A stretch of DNA of 64,000 nt from Liopterus haemorrhoidalis (lineage: Eukaryota; Arthropoda; Insecta; Coleoptera; Dytiscidae): NCBI GenBank assembly GCA_963971575.1, contig OZ020615.1:64117379-64181378 (forward strand). Reading direction: 5' to 3'. The translations under genes were made by a program, and so were the position numbers. The notes below the pieces were generated by a model that saw only the letters and a program-made list of their open reading frames with translations, was not told the DNA's origin and did no database searches. How positions within the stretch are numbered: the stretch's first letter is position 1; each line of letters opens with the position of its first letter. Below are positions 1-11,436 of this stretch, piece by piece.

Positions 1-329
1 CAATTTTTTTGTTGGTTTATATTCTCAAAGTGTTGATAAGCAAGCAATACAGCGTACTAAAATATGTACCAAAATTATCAATAATCAGAAAAAAGCAAGT
101 TATATTTATTTTACTTATATTTTTTTCAGTTATTTAGTTTTTCGTCCTGTATTTTATTCAAGATTTGCATGTTCTGTTTTTAACCGGGGGCTTTGTGAAA
201 AAGAGTGGATTCAAAGAGCGCTCTAACTATGAAAACACAAAGGCACTTCAAACCGGGTTGTAAGCTTGTGTACTACTATTCAACTTTAGTCGCCAGATTT
301 TATCGTTGGAATATGTTGAAATATTTTAT

Positions 330-474
330 TTGACATAATGCCAAACTGGGACAAATAATCTCCCTTATTTCATTCTCCATCTCACTCTGTTAAATATCAG
401 ATATGTCTATATAGAAATTGTAATCAAACGGCTGAACATAGAAAGATAGAAAGTTGAAATTTAGTATGCTTATA
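330..474. repeat. Fragment of hairpin-ended repeat family, split by a transposon
   Basis: Text around 425-474 (AAACGGCTGAACATAGAAAG, then GAAATTTAGTATGCTTATA) matches the internal part of copies at 7550-8484 and 15578-16478. It resumes at 1785 with ACTCTTTGACCCACATA. The DD41D element therefore landed inside an older copy. Confidence 0.6.
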
Positions 475-1784
475 CAAGGTGTCTCAAAAGAAATTTTATA
501 TTTAGTGGATCGATTAAAAAAAAAGTAAGCCGTATATAGAAAAAATGTTTATTAATTATTAAAATACACTTTTTGGGGATTTATTTCTTAAAAATAATAT
601 CGTCTAAATGTAGACCCTCGCGTTCTCGGCACTCATTTAATCGAACAGTAAAATTACTTATGACGTCTCGGCAGCTGGACTCAGGGATGGCTGCCATTTC
701 GTGACGGATATTTTCTTTCAAATGCGCCAGTGAAGTCGGTTTATTGGCGTAAACTTTAGATTTAAGATAACCCCATAGGAAAAAGTCCATAGGGGTTAAA
801 TCTGGACTGCGTGGAGGCCAATTTATGTCACCTCTCCGGGAGATCAATTTGCTTGAGAAAATTTCACGAACACGTGGCAGAGACATATTGGACGTGTGTG
901 AAGTTGCTCCGTCCTGTTGGAACCATGTTCTTTGGTTATAGCCAGGAAAGTTTTGCAGTTCAGGTACCAAGAAGTTGTCTAACATCTCCACATAACGCTC
1001 TGAATTCACTGTAACTGCACGCCCCCTTTTGTCTTCAAAAAAGTATGGGCCGATAATTCCTCGCGCCGACATCGCAGCCCATACGGTCACTTTAGGCGAA
1101 TGTAGGGGTTTCTGATGTTTGCGTTTCGGATTCATTGCACTCCAGTAGCGGCAGTTCTGCTTATTTACGTGGCCATTAAGATGAAAATGTGCTTCATCCG
1201 AAAACAAAATGTTGGTAAACGTTGAAAATCGCTCAATCACCTGATTTACGAAATTAAGCCTCTGACTGGCATCTTGGGGCTTTAATTCTTGCACCAATTG
1301 AATTTTGTAGGGGTGCAGCTTTAGGTCTTTATGCATAATGCGATGTAATGATGATCTATGCACATTTAAAGCACTTGCGCGCTTCCGAATTGAAAGGTTC
1401 GGGCCGTCACGAACAGACTGATTAACATTCTCCACGTTTTCTACCGTTCTTGATGACCTAGGTCGCCCGGATTTTGATTTATCCAGCGTTGTACCAGTCT
1501 CTTCAAACTTTTTAACCCAATGCCGAATGAGAGGAATGCTTGGCGCATCATTTAAGTGGCGAAAACCTCGAATACTGCAGAATTTTCTACGCGCTACAGT
1601 CGCCGAATCACCGTTTTTGTAAAACTCTCGCACGCATAACGCGCGGTCTGCTCCCGAGAAACGCTCCATAGCGATTGAATTCCCAAGAGCCAGGCTAGCG
1701 ATTGACATAACCCCCGCGCCCCTCGGATACGTAGCGTTCACGCAGTAAGCTAAATAAATATAAAATTTCTTTTGAGACACCTTG
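475..1784 (-). mobile_element. DD41D Tc1/mariner-superfamily transposon, apparently complete
   Basis: Terminal inverted repeats of about 30 bp start CAAGGTGTCTCAAAAGAAAT at 475 and, inverted, end at 1784. TA target duplications are at 473-474 and 1785-1786. The 1310-bp element encodes one uninterrupted transposase on the minus strand. The empty site can be read from related repeats elsewhere in the window (GCTTATACAACTCTTTGACC), confirming the boundaries. Confidence 0.93.
581..1669 (-). CDS. Transposase, DD41D Tc1/mariner type
   Basis: Cuts and pastes its element at TA sites using a DDE/D RNase H-fold domain. I chose the Met at 1669 (MERFSGADRALCVREFYKNG) because this begins the helix-turn-helix region common in insect transposases. 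The frame stays open to 1780, but the extra residues are encoded partly by the inverted repeat. Catalytic motifs: ILFSDEAHFHLNG, WFQQDGATSHTSN and WPPRSPDLTPMDFFLWG. I count 41 residues between the second and third Asp, outside the D34D mariner and D34E Tc1 spacing and like the rosa-type DD41D group. About 362 residues, no stop or frameshift: possibly still active. Confidence 0.9.
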   Translation of the reverse strand: MERFSGADRALCVREFYKNGDSATVARRKFCSIRGFRHLNDAPSIPLIRHWVKKFEETGTTLDKSKSGRPRSSRTVENVENVNQSVRDGPNLSIRKRASALNVHRSSLHRIMHKDLKLHPYKIQLVQELKPQDASQRLNFVNQVIERFSTFTNILFSDEAHFHLNGHVNKQNCRYWSAMNPKRKHQKPLHSPKVTVWAAMSARGIIGPYFFEDKRGRAVTVNSERYVEMLDNFLVPELQNFPGYNQRTWFQQDGATSHTSNMSLPRVREIFSSKLISRRGDINWPPRSPDLTPMDFFLWGYLKSKVYANKPTSLAHLKENIRHEMAAIPESSCRDVISNFTVRLNECREREGLHLDDIIFKK

Positions 1785-2480
1785 TACTACTCTTTGACCC
1801 ACATATAGAAAAATACTGAGAGGTGAAAAAAACAACACGACATAAATATACACAAATATGTATTTAATGATTTTTTTTTAATTACTACCCACCCAATTTA
1901 ATTTTACCTTCTCCACCACCTCTACAATTTGACTTTAAAAAACTTATCGAATCAAAAATTCTGAACCAGGAAACCATCTATATATTTTCTTAACTATAGT
2001 TAAATAATCAACAAAGGTTCGTCCTTTTTAAATAAATAGTATTAATTTTAAATTTTCATTTCCCACCAAACCAATACGTCTTGCATTAAGAGTTTAAATT
2101 TTCATAGAATACTAGAATTGAAAATTTACTTAGGTCTGGCAAATAAAAGAAAATAGGACAAGCCCATAAAACAAATGGCACCCTTATGAAAACAAGCAAA
2201 CATACTCAAGTGCGCAGGCGTGACTAAACCACTGATTTGAATCCTGGATAAGTATTCTGATTTATATAATTTGAGCCTGGTAAACTTGCTTAGTTATTAC
2301 TTTATTTGGGTTGGTTAATATTATAAATTTGACAAGCTTAAGGATTTCATAATTAATGAAAATTGTACGGAAAATTTATAATTTATAATATTCATTAAAA
2401 CAAAAACAGTTACATATAGAGTACTGCAGTTGAAATTATTTATTTATTTCAAAAAACGTCGACTGATGCTGCATTTAAAA
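1785..2480. other. Repeat remnant then AT-rich sequence without visible genes
   Basis: 1785-1900 continues the interrupted repeat (ACTCTTTGACCCACATATAG). From about 1900 to 2480 I see only AT-rich sequence with no coding signal or clear repeat. Confidence 0.5.
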
Positions 2481-3655
2481 ATTGATGTGAAGTGTGAATT
2501 TTCACATATTTCAGTGTTTTGTAGGTATTTAGTTAGTGTAAAAAGCATGGGCGGCGCTAGCTCTTAAAATTTGGGGAGGGGCAAAAAAATTGAGTAAAAT
2601 TTGGGGGGGGGGGGGTCAGGAAGTATTTTTTTATCGTTTACATATGAAAATACAAGTAATGACCTAAAAAAAAGGTCCTCACTAAAATATATTTTTTTTC
2701 AAGTATTCTAGGGGGGCCAACTGGGAGCCAGAACATTTTTTAGGGGGGCAAAATTTTTGAAAATATTTTCTAAGTATCTATTTTTTCATACTTATATGTA
2801 ACGTTTCCATGGTCATGATAAATAATATCTCTGTTAGAAAATATTAGGTCAAGTTATTTCTACTTTGCTGCTAGAATGTATTTTATACAAGTACTATGTC
2901 GGTTGGTCCTGTGGTGGCCACAGCTGGTTTTTATTAGTTATTTTGGTACTAAGAGCTTTTAGTTTTGTTTAGCTAAATTAAAGTAATTAAATTAAAAAAG
3001 ACATTACTACCTTCGTAATAAATACAAAAAATCCATAACATCATTAGTCATAATTTAGCCATGAATTAGAAAAAAATAATTCATTTTGTCAAAAATACAA
3101 AAACTGCAATATTTTCCAAGAACACAATTGGATCTAAAATTCATTTCGTACGTTTCCGCTTCAGATCAATGTAAATTACTTAGAATTTTTAAAAGTACGG
3201 TGTTGCAAAAAAATTTATAACTTTCGAAATAATTTTCAAATCAATAATTCCTGTGGTATGTAATGTGCATTACTTACAGTTTTTCAGATTTTTAGTTTAA
3301 CCCCTTTGGGTGCGAGACAGTAATTTTTTTAGTACATATTTAAAAAAGATTCTGTTTGGTTTCTTTTTGTTCTTTAATCTGCATGTAAAGAGCTGTATTT
3401 GATTACCACATAATATATATATATATATTTTTTTCACAAAAAATTCGATATTATTCGAAAAAAAACTTGACCAAAAATTCCTATTGAATTAATCCGGTTC
3501 TCATTAATGTAAATTATTGAGATTTTTTCAGATTTTTGGATCAACCCCTTTAAGAGATAGGGTGGGGGACAATAGTTTTTTGACATATTAGCACATAGTA
3601 GCAAAAATTAAAAAATAAATAAAATTATGCCCTAAACTAATTGCACATTAAAACT
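2480..3655. repeat. Patchwork of hairpin-ended family pieces and G-rich tracts
   Basis: 2484-2545 carries the terminal hairpin (TGTGAAGTGTGAATTTTCAC) also seen at 15580, 17800 and 44630. 2555-2760 has poly-G tracts. 2770-2935 matches the block ending GGTCCTGTGGTGGCCACAGC found at 25730-25845 and 22910-23060. 3240-3330 and 3480-3570 are two divergent copies of another internal piece. Confidence 0.55.
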
Positions 3656-3659
3656 TAAT

Positions 3660-4550
3660 AATCCGGTTTTTCAAAAATGACGAGGACGTTTATCCGGATT
3701 TCGGAAGTTAAAAAATCGATTTTCTGGATTCTGAATGATGAATATGTTGCATTTCCGTATTTTGAATAATGAAAATGTCGAATCTTCGAATTTTGGGGGA
3801 TAAAAATATCGAATCTCCGGATTCTGGAAGATGAAAAGGTGGTATCTCCAGATTTTAAAACATGAAAATGTCGAATTTCTGGAGTTTGGGAGATAAAACT
3901 GTCGAATCTCCGGAGTTTTGAGGATGAAAATGTCGAATCTCCGGATTTGGAAAGATGAAAAGTTCGTCTGTCTTGATTTTGAAACATGAAAATGTCGAAT
4001 TTCCGGAGTTTGGGAGATGAAACTGTCGAATCTCCGGAGTTTTGGAGATGAAAATATCGAATCTCCGGATTTGGAGAGATGAAGAGATCGAATTTTCGGA
4101 TTTTGATGGACGAAAATGTCAAATCTCGAGATTTTGGTAGATGAAAATGTCGAATTTTCGAATTTTGGAAGATGAAAAGATTGTATCTCCGGATTTTGGA
4201 GATGAAATTTGGTATCTCCGGATTTTAAAACATGAAAATGTCGAATTTCATGAATTTGGAAGGTAAAACTGTCCAATCTCCGGAGTTTTGGAGATGAAAA
4301 TGTCGAATCTCCAGATTTGGAAAGATGAAAATGTCGAATTTCCGGATTTTGAAACATGAAAATGTCAAATATTCATATTTTGGTGAATGAAAATGTTGAA
4401 CCTCCAAATTTTGGGGGATGAAAAGGTCGAATCTCCGGATTTTGGAAGATAAAAAAGTGGAATCTCCAAATTTTGGAAGATAAAAAGGTGTAATCTCCAG
4501 ATTTCGAAAGGTGAAAAGTTCAAATCTCCGGATTTTAAAAGATAAAAAGG
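3660..4550. repeat. Minisatellite, 31-33-bp unit, about 28 degenerate copies
   Basis: The unit is close to GATGAAAATGTCGAATCTCC followed by GGATTTTGGAA. Units vary by a few substitutions and 1-2-base length changes, so the array stays open in several frames and yields long repetitive minus-strand reading frames. These are by-products: no start context, no domain, and repeats drift between frames. Confidence 0.85.
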
Positions 4551-4559
4551 AAGCAATCT

Positions 4560-5031
4560 TAGTGAAAATATGTTTACAGATAACCAGTTTGAACCTGTAT
4601 TTAGTGAATTATTTTCCAAATATTTAGTGTTATAGTAATATGTATATGTAAGAATTCGCGAAGTTCTGTCCAAAGTAATTGATTATGTAGTATTAGTAAG
4701 CCAAGGTCAGTAAAGGTCAAAGGTGGTTGTTATTAATAGTTTAGATAAAACTGTTTACTTCCATAACTCCATGTTATGGAGATATTTTTATGCAGTAAAC
4801 ACCGATTAACATTTTTATGTTCCATTAAAATTATGCACTTCCAGATCGTTCCGTATATCACCTAAAAGCAATTTGAATTTCCCGCCAATAACACCCCTAG
4901 TGGCAGTTTATGGAACTACTAAGTCAGAATTAAATTTCAAAATTATATTATGAATAAACTAAAAGGGTTTCCTCTTTGGTCGAGTGGACTTTTGGAGAGG
5001 TCACTAAAGCAGGGGTAAGAACTTAACGATT
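4560..5031. other. AT-rich sequence with a short palindrome and a tRNA-like stretch
   Basis: CCATAACTCCATGTTATGG near 4761 is a short palindrome. 4975-5030 has a tRNA-like beginning (GGTCGAGTGGACTTTTGG) but no matching 3' half, so I do not call a tRNA. Confidence 0.35.
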
Positions 5032-5040
5032 AAAAATATC

Positions 5041-5283
5041 TTTTTTTTTATTTTATTTATTTTACTTCGGCCTATTTCTGCAACGAGGCTAATCGCCGAT
5101 GCCAGGGGGCGAGCTCCTACACCTGGATGAGGGGTGAATGATTGTGAAAATGGGAGTAATGTTAACATATTATTCTCGCCCGAATAATATCACCAACGGG
5201 GACTTGTACCAGCTACATCACAATTCAGACTGTTTTTACCAGTCAGAACTGCGTGACTTAACGAGTTCGGTCACTCCGTTGGA
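5041..5283 (-). mobile_element. tRNA-derived SINE with target-site duplication
   Basis: On the minus strand it begins with a tRNA-like head: CCAACGGAGTGACCGAACTC, then a pol III B-box-like GGTACAAGTCCCC. It ends in an A-rich tail of the AAATAAATAAAAT type at 5041-5070. A 9-bp duplication AAAAATATC flanks it (5032-5040 and 5284-5292). Head, tail and duplication together mark a LINE-mobilised SINE insertion of 243 bp. Confidence 0.78.
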
Positions 5284-5619
5284 AAAAATATCCTATTAGA
5301 TAGATTGCAATCCGCTGCAAATTTTGATAGATTGTTACTAATTTTATTACAGACTAGCTTGCATACGTTTATAGGTAACTCTCCCCACTGCTCCCCAAAA
5401 TATGTCTTTTTAAAAAAAAATTTCTTTTCTTTTCTCATAGTCATTTTTGCTGTTAAGTAAAGGCAGGCTCACATTTCATCGCCTTTTTATCAACTTTTTC
5501 TAATTTTTTTTTCCCGCAAATGTCAAAATTTTGGACTGTAACCCAAAAGTGACCATATATTTGTGATGTAAGGCTAAAAGTGTATAAGGATATCTATTTT
5601 CCAACCAAATTAAATTTTT

Positions 5620-7335
5620 TTAATTTCCTAAAATTTTGAAATTTTGGTCAAAAAATTTTTGACTCCAATTTTAGCCAAAATTTAGTTTTAAGCTAATTTT
5701 GGGGTGAGGATTATGAAAAAAATATTTAAAAAATTCATGCTTTCCTAGTTTTTGAGTTATGGCCGATTTCGGTCAGTTTTTTGCCTATAATTCCAAAACT
5801 TTTGCCCAAACTTCAAAATGGACTAAATTTTCTTGATCTGTGACCAAAAATACATGTTTGTACCAATTTTCAATAAAATCGGAGACAAAAATTTTTTGCT
5901 TCAAAATCACGATTTTTTTAAGGTCTACCCCTTACGATTTTTTCGATTTTTGGCCATTTTCAAGGGTTTTGGTCTACTGCCCATACAAAACTTAATAATA
6001 GGTTTATTAAGGCCCAAATTTTTTTCTAGACTAAACAATGTAGGAGAAATTTAAAAATTCAAACCGCAGGTTTATATCCCTAACCATTTTTTAGTTAGGA
6101 TTTACCAAAATTTTCAAAAAATTTAAAAAAATATGGAAAATTTTCAAAAAAATTTTTTTCTTCAAAACATGGTTACAAGTCAATTAGGACCTCAAGATTT
6201 CAAAAATTTCAACCGCAGGTCTTTATCGTATTTCGTTTTTGAGATACGTCCATACGAAGATGAAAATTTCTATAAATCACACCATATTAAAATTGGTCAT
6301 AATTTTAAAATACGGAAATCAAATAAGGCCTTAAAATTTTTCTAGTCTAAATAAACTACGGAGAATCCAAAAATTTTCACCGTAGGTCGCTATCTCTAAT
6401 CGTTTTCGAGTTCTGCATTTTTTTAATTCACAATTTTCACAAATAAAGTAAATTATGTCATTTAAAAAAAAATTCGTAATCTCAAAACGCGTTAAACGAT
6501 TAAAGCCCCAAATTATTTCTGAACTAAATAAACTGCGGAGAATCAAAAAATTCTAACCGGAGATCGCTATCTCTAACCGTTTTCGAGTTCTGCATTTTTT
6601 TAATTTACAGTTTTCACAAATAATGTAAATTATGCCATTAAAAAAATTGTCATAATCTCAAAACGCCTTAAACAATTAAAGCCCCAAATTATTTCTGAAC
6701 TAAATAAACTACGGAGGATCAAAAAATTCTAACCGGAGGTCGCTATCTCTAACCGTTTTTGAGTTCTGAATTTTTTTAATTCACAGTTTTCACAAATAAT
6801 GTAAATTATGCCATTAAAAAAATTGTCATAATCTCAAAACGCCTTAAACAATTAAAGCCCCAAATTATTTCTGAACTAAATAAACTACGGAGGATCAAAA
6901 AATTCTAATCGGAGGTCGCTATCTCTAACCGTTTTTGAGTTCTGAATTTTTTTAATTCACAGTTTTCACAAATAATGTAAATAATGCCATTAAAAAAATT
7001 GTCATAATCTCAAAACGAATTAAAAGATTAAAGCCCCAATTTTTTTCTACACTAAATAAATTACGGGGAATCCAAAAATTCTAACCGGAGGTCGCTATCT
7101 CTAACCGTTTTTGAGTTCTGTTTTTTTTTTTTAATTCACAATTTTCACAAATAAGGTAAAATATGCCATTAAAAAAATTGTCGTACTCTCAAAACGCGTT
7201 AAACGATTAAAGCCCCAAATTATTTCTAGACTAAATAAACTAAGGAGAATCCAAAAATTCTAACTGGATGTCGCTATCTCTACCCGTTTTGGAGTTGTGC
7301 TTTGTTTTAATTCACAAATATTGTAAATTACGGCA
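5620..7335. repeat. Satellite-like repeat block with 176-bp tandem monomers
   Basis: 6060-7330 repeats a monomer containing CTAACCGTTTTTGAGTTCTG and TAAAGCCCCAAATTATTTCT. Successive copies of the latter are 176 bp apart (6505, 6681, 6857), then shorter or diverged. 5620-6060 is a non-tandem leader (CCAAACTTCAAAATGGAC, TTACGATTTTTTCGATTTTT) that reappears ahead of the monomers at 22190 and 33350. Short reading frames here are incidental. Confidence 0.82.
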
Positions 7336-7549
7336 TTAAAATAAAAAAGAATGTACAACAAAAAAGATTAGTCGTCTTATTATAAGCAATTTTTGTTATA
7401 GGAAGAGAGACAGATAGACGGACGGACAGACACACAGACAGACAAAATATATTTTTTTGTGGATATTGTCTTGTAATTATCTGAACCATGTAGAAACCAA
7501 ATATCAATTTCAATTTATTTTAATTAAATAATTATTTCATGTTATCTAC

Positions 7550-7605
7550 TACATTTTTAGGGTTTTGTAGGTATGACCAAAAAACCCTTATACCGTCATT
7601 TTGTC

Positions 7606-7643
<38 letters not shown>

Positions 7644-8484
7644 TCGGTAAAAATTGTAGCCAAACGGCTAAACCTAGAGAGTTGAAATTTGGCATGCTTA
7701 TACAACTCTTTGACCCGCACATAGGAAAAATACTAAAACATCTAAAAAACATACCCCCCTAAAAATATAAACAAATATGTGCTCATCGAAAACAAAAATA
7801 TTTTTTTTTAATTCTGAGTAGGGTATCAAATGAAAACCCTTAGTACGTGGATTAACGATCAAATTTTTATTTTGGCAAAATAAATTATTTTGAAGCGATT
7901 TTTGCCAAAAATGTGCAAAACAAATTTTGTCCCACACCCTGTAGCCCAGATGGTTTAAACTAAAAATCTAAAAAAATTCTAAGTAATGTATATTGGTGTG
8001 AACCGAAATAGTACAACAGGAATTTTTGATCAGATTATGTTTTTGGAAAATAACGCATTTTTTGTGGTTTTTGGTTCACAAAGTACAAAAGTTATACCAA
8101 TGTAAGACACTCACATGCATGGCGTGCGATGGCGACATGCGTTAGGGCACTCTTAAACTGGCTGGAAAACGAAGGGTTTCGAGTTCGAGTACGGAGTGAA
8201 TTTTATTTTTTCTGTTTTTTTTTTTGCATTTTTATTATGTTGAAATTATTTTGTCAAAATTCTAGTTATATTTTGACAAATATTGTATTTAATTTTTAAG
8301 AGCGTAAATTTAATAACCAGTCTTATTATATGATTAACAGACGATAAATTATTTTAAAAATATCGTTCATTTTGCCGTGATTACTACTAAGTAAAATTTG
8401 TCCTACACACTCAGCATACCGCCTTCACTTATTATATACCTGCGAAACCCTGAAATGTGTGAATATTCACACTTCACATCAATT
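7550..8484 (-). mobile_element. Hairpin-ended nonautonomous element, copy 1
   Basis: About 935 bp, a reverse-orientation copy of 15578-16478. The ends share an inverted AGGGTTTTGTAGGTAT / AGGGTTTCGCAGGTAT-like sequence, and the 8484 side carries GTGTGAATATTCACAC, a perfect 16-bp hairpin. It contains a CTGT microsatellite at 7606-7643 and a tRNA-like patch near 8120-8190 (GGTTTCGAGTTCGAGTACGG class). No transposase is seen. Confidence 0.7.
7606..7643. repeat. (CTGT)n microsatellite
   Basis: Uninterrupted tetranucleotide run inside the repeat element; other copies carry much shorter runs at the same place. Confidence 0.9.
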
Positions 8485-8499
8485 TTATTATATATCTGT

Positions 8500-8860
8500 T
8501 TATTCCCTACATTTCTATCTGTCGGTTTGAAATCTATTTTGCTTTGTTTTGGAAGCAACAATTTTCTTATTATTTTCTTTTTCTTTAATTTCTTTTCTCC
8601 TCTCCATTACCTCTTTCATCCATGTGTATCCGCAACCATTTCTGTTCAAAATATCTTGTCTTGTTCCTCCTTTGCTTCTCATTTCTTCACATCCTTCCAG
8701 CTTATGTTAAATCGTCTCCCTTTCTTCTCTGCACATTCTACATCGTTTATCCTCCTCTTTTAACGAAAATTTGAACGCCTATTCTTCATTCCCACATCTA
8801 AACCTTGCAATTATTCTTTTATTTTCGTTTCCCCTTTCTTTTAGATACAGCGGTCTTTGC
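8500..8860 (-). pseudogene. LINE ORF2 C-terminal zinc-knuckle remnant
   Basis: Read on the minus strand, fragments ARFRCGNEE, DKRCRMCREERETI, LEGCEEM and YTWMKEVMERRKE follow one another across stops and frameshifts. This is the C-terminal end of many insect LINE polyproteins (CRxCGxxxET...HxxxxC). The large plus-strand reading frame here is a shadow of the pyrimidine-rich complement. The remnant is dead. Confidence 0.65.
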
Positions 8861-8921
8861 ATTTTCCAATTTTTTTTGTACTTATTATTGTACCTGGATT
8901 CATTTATTTAGAAACCAAATA

Positions 8922-9837
8922 CAAGGTGTCTCAAAAGAAATTTTATATTTATTTAGCTTACTGCGTGAACGCAACGTATCCGAGGGGCGCGGGGGTTATG
9001 TCAATCGGTAGCCTGGCTCTTGGGAATTCATTCGTTATGGAGCGTTTCTCGGGAGCAGACCGCGCGTTATGCGTGCGAGAGTTTTACAAAAACGGTGGTT
9101 CGGCGACTGTAGCGCGTAGAAAATTCTGCAGTATTCGAGGTTTTCGCCGCTTAAATGATGCGCCAAGCATTCCTCTCATTCGACATTGGGTTAAAAAGTT
9201 TGAAGAGACTGGTACAACGCTGGATAAATCAAAATCCGGGCGACCTAGGTCATCAAGAACGGTAGAAAACGTGGAGAATGTTAATTAGTTTGTTCGTGAC
9301 GACCCGAACCTTTCAATTCGGAAGCGCGCAATTGCTTTAAATATGCATAGATCATCATTACATCGCATTATGCACAAAGACCTAAAGCTGCACCCCTACA
9401 AAATTCAATTGGTGCAAGAATTAAAGCCCCAAGATGTCAGTCAGAGGCAATTTTCTCAGGCAAATTGATCTCCCGGAGAGGTGACATAAATTGGCCTCCA
9501 CGCAGTCCAGATTTAACCCCTATGGACTTTTTCCGATGGGGTTATCTTAAATATAAAGTTTACGCCAATAAACCGACTTCACTGGCGCATTTGAAAGAAA
9601 ATATCCGTCACGAAATGGCAGCCATCCCTGAGTCCACCTGCCGAGACGTCATAAGTAATTTTACTGTTCGATTAAATGAGTGCTGAGAACGCGAGGGTCT
9701 ACATTTGGACGATATTATTTTTAAGAAATAAATCCCCAAAAAGTGTATTTTAATAATTAATAAGCATTTTTTCTATATACGGCTTACTTTTTTTTTAATC
9801 GATCCACTAAATATAAAATTTCTTTTGAGACACCTTG
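8922..9837 (+). mobile_element. Internally deleted copy of the DD41D transposon
   Basis: Same inverted repeats (CAAGGTGTCTCAAAAGAAAT) and TA duplications (8920-8921, 9838-9839) as 475-1784, in the opposite orientation. It is 916 bp, 394 bp shorter. The join lies near 9446-9450, where the text jumps from CAGTCAGAGGC to AATTTTCTCA. This removes the first and second catalytic Asp motifs while keeping the DNA-binding part and the SPDLTPMDFF end. A TAG also interrupts the frame at about 9286. It cannot encode a working enzyme but keeps both ends. Confidence 0.92.
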
Positions 9838-9839
9838 TA

Positions 9840-10990
9840 TGAGACAGAAAAAATAAAAAACATTGCCTTCAATTTTATTGACATAGATTGTTTTGTATGG
9901 AAACTATGCCATATAGTTTCCGTACAAAACAATATTATACACAAACACATTACGCCTAAAGGGCTACTACGGCCCTTTAGGCGAAATGTGTATCAATATT
10001 TTACTACAGAAATCTAAATTCCAAACTAAAGTCTTTTAGATCTTTTACCATTTCACATTTATAATTAATTTTTAGTTTTTAAAGTCGAGGGTTTGCAAAA
10101 TACCTGTGAATTAAAAACGTTGACGTTGTTATTAAAAACTATTTCATATAATGCGGTGATGAAGAATGTGGGTGGAAAAACTGAGTGCCGTGGGTGCCAC
10201 CCACTTGTAAATCGATTTCATTTATTCTTTAGACCGTAATGGTAAAAGGGTTGTTTTGTAATTATTTATTTTCATTAGAAAATAATTATTTTATTTCGCA
10301 CAACCAAAACGAGAGTTGCCGTGGTTTCGTGGTAAGACGGTTGTCTACGGAGCACAGAGAACCGGATTCGAAGAACCCTTATAACTTAATCATTTCTTTT
10401 ACAGGATTTGACTGAAAATGTGCAAAAAACTTTTATACCCCACCCTATTTCTCAGAGGGGATGATCTAAAAAAATAGTTTATTATAAGAAATCAAATCTA
10501 ATTTGTTCTATGCATTTTTACTTGCCCGACCTTAATATATAAGGGGGAAGTATTGTAATCGCGAAAATTTTCGATGTCGAGATTTTGACTGATGACCACG
10601 TTTCATGGTCCAGGGAATCCAAAAAACCTATTTTCGAAGTGCCGTCCGTATGTGTGTGTGTCTGTGTGTGTGTCTGTGTGTGTGTTTGTGTGTGTGTCTG
10701 TGTGTATACACGATAAAACTCAAAAACGGTTTAACTTAAAGAATTCGTTCTGGTACTAAAAAATTCTCCTAATAATTGGGAAGAACCCTATTGTTTTTTA
10801 TTAAAATCCGAAACCGGAAACGGAAGTTATTGAACTTTAAAATTTAAAAAAAATTCGTAAGTAGTAAACCAAGCCTTGGACAAAAATTTGTATAGGACAT
10901 AATTTGATGTATTTTTGAAGATTTACCTAAATCTTCTTTTAAATTAAAAAAAAAAAAAACATGTATTTTTTTTAATTATTTTTTTTATGT
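9840..10990. repeat. Mixed sequence with tRNA-like relic, TG repeat and a dispersed repeat
   Basis: 10315-10380 looks like a decayed tRNA head (GTGGTTTCGTGGTAAGACGG with ACCGGATTCGAAGAACCC). 10500-10990 is a dispersed repeat found in reverse at 58570-59270; it includes TTTCATGGTCCAGGGAATCC and a (TG)n tract at 10650-10706. No gene seen. Confidence 0.6.
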
Positions 10991-11257
10991 GAGGGCAAGT
11001 CTAGCGGAGGTCTCCCTTCGTGCCAGGGGCGCGAGGCCTGAGGGGCGCCATCTTGCGTTTTTTTTTTGTAGTCATCACTTGTATTTTAGAAGTGGTGACC
11101 CTTTTATTTTTGTAATCACTTGTATTTTGGAAGTGGGTACGTTTTTTTTAGGTCATTTGTATTTTCACCTGTCTATTAAAATAAAAATAAAAATGATGCC
11201 CTACTTAAATAAAATAAAAATGGCGCTATTTAAAGTACTTGCCAAGGGCGTTAAAAA

Positions 11258-11412
11258 CCAGGGCTTCGAACCGTTATTTTTTTCGTTTCGGTTTTCGTTC
11301 CGGTTCAATTAAATATATATATATATATATATCGGTTCGGTTTCGGTTTTCGTTCCGGGAAAAATAACGTTTTTTTCGGTTTTTGGTTTTCGGTTCAGTT
11401 CCGAGTGATAAA
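11258..11412. repeat. CCGGTT-rich low-complexity element, hAT-like end
   Basis: Starts CAGGGCTTCGAACCG and consists of degenerate TTCGGTTTTCGTTCCGG repeats around a (TA)n core (11308-11331). A related block on the other strand lies at 40283-40385. The start resembles hAT MITE termini, but I cannot see a paired end or duplication. Confidence 0.45.
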
Positions 11413-11436
11413 TTTTTAAATGCTTTTATTTTAAGG

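Noticed and set aside
3655..4673. Long minus-strand open frames (60-228 residues) with F-x-x-PEIRHFH repeats
   Set aside because: Overlapping frames of one 31-33-bp degenerate minisatellite; the same peptide appears in several frames.
4975..5030. tRNA-Ser/Leu-like 5' half
   Set aside because: No matching anticodon or T arm; adjoining sequence is the SINE target.
7606..7643. CRISPR-like or regulatory repeat
   Set aside because: Simple CTGT microsatellite; none of the arrays in the window has regular repeats with unique spacers.
8398..8763. 121-residue plus-strand open frame
   Set aside because: Phe/Ser-rich product of a pyrimidine-rich strand; the complementary strand shows LINE C-terminal motifs.
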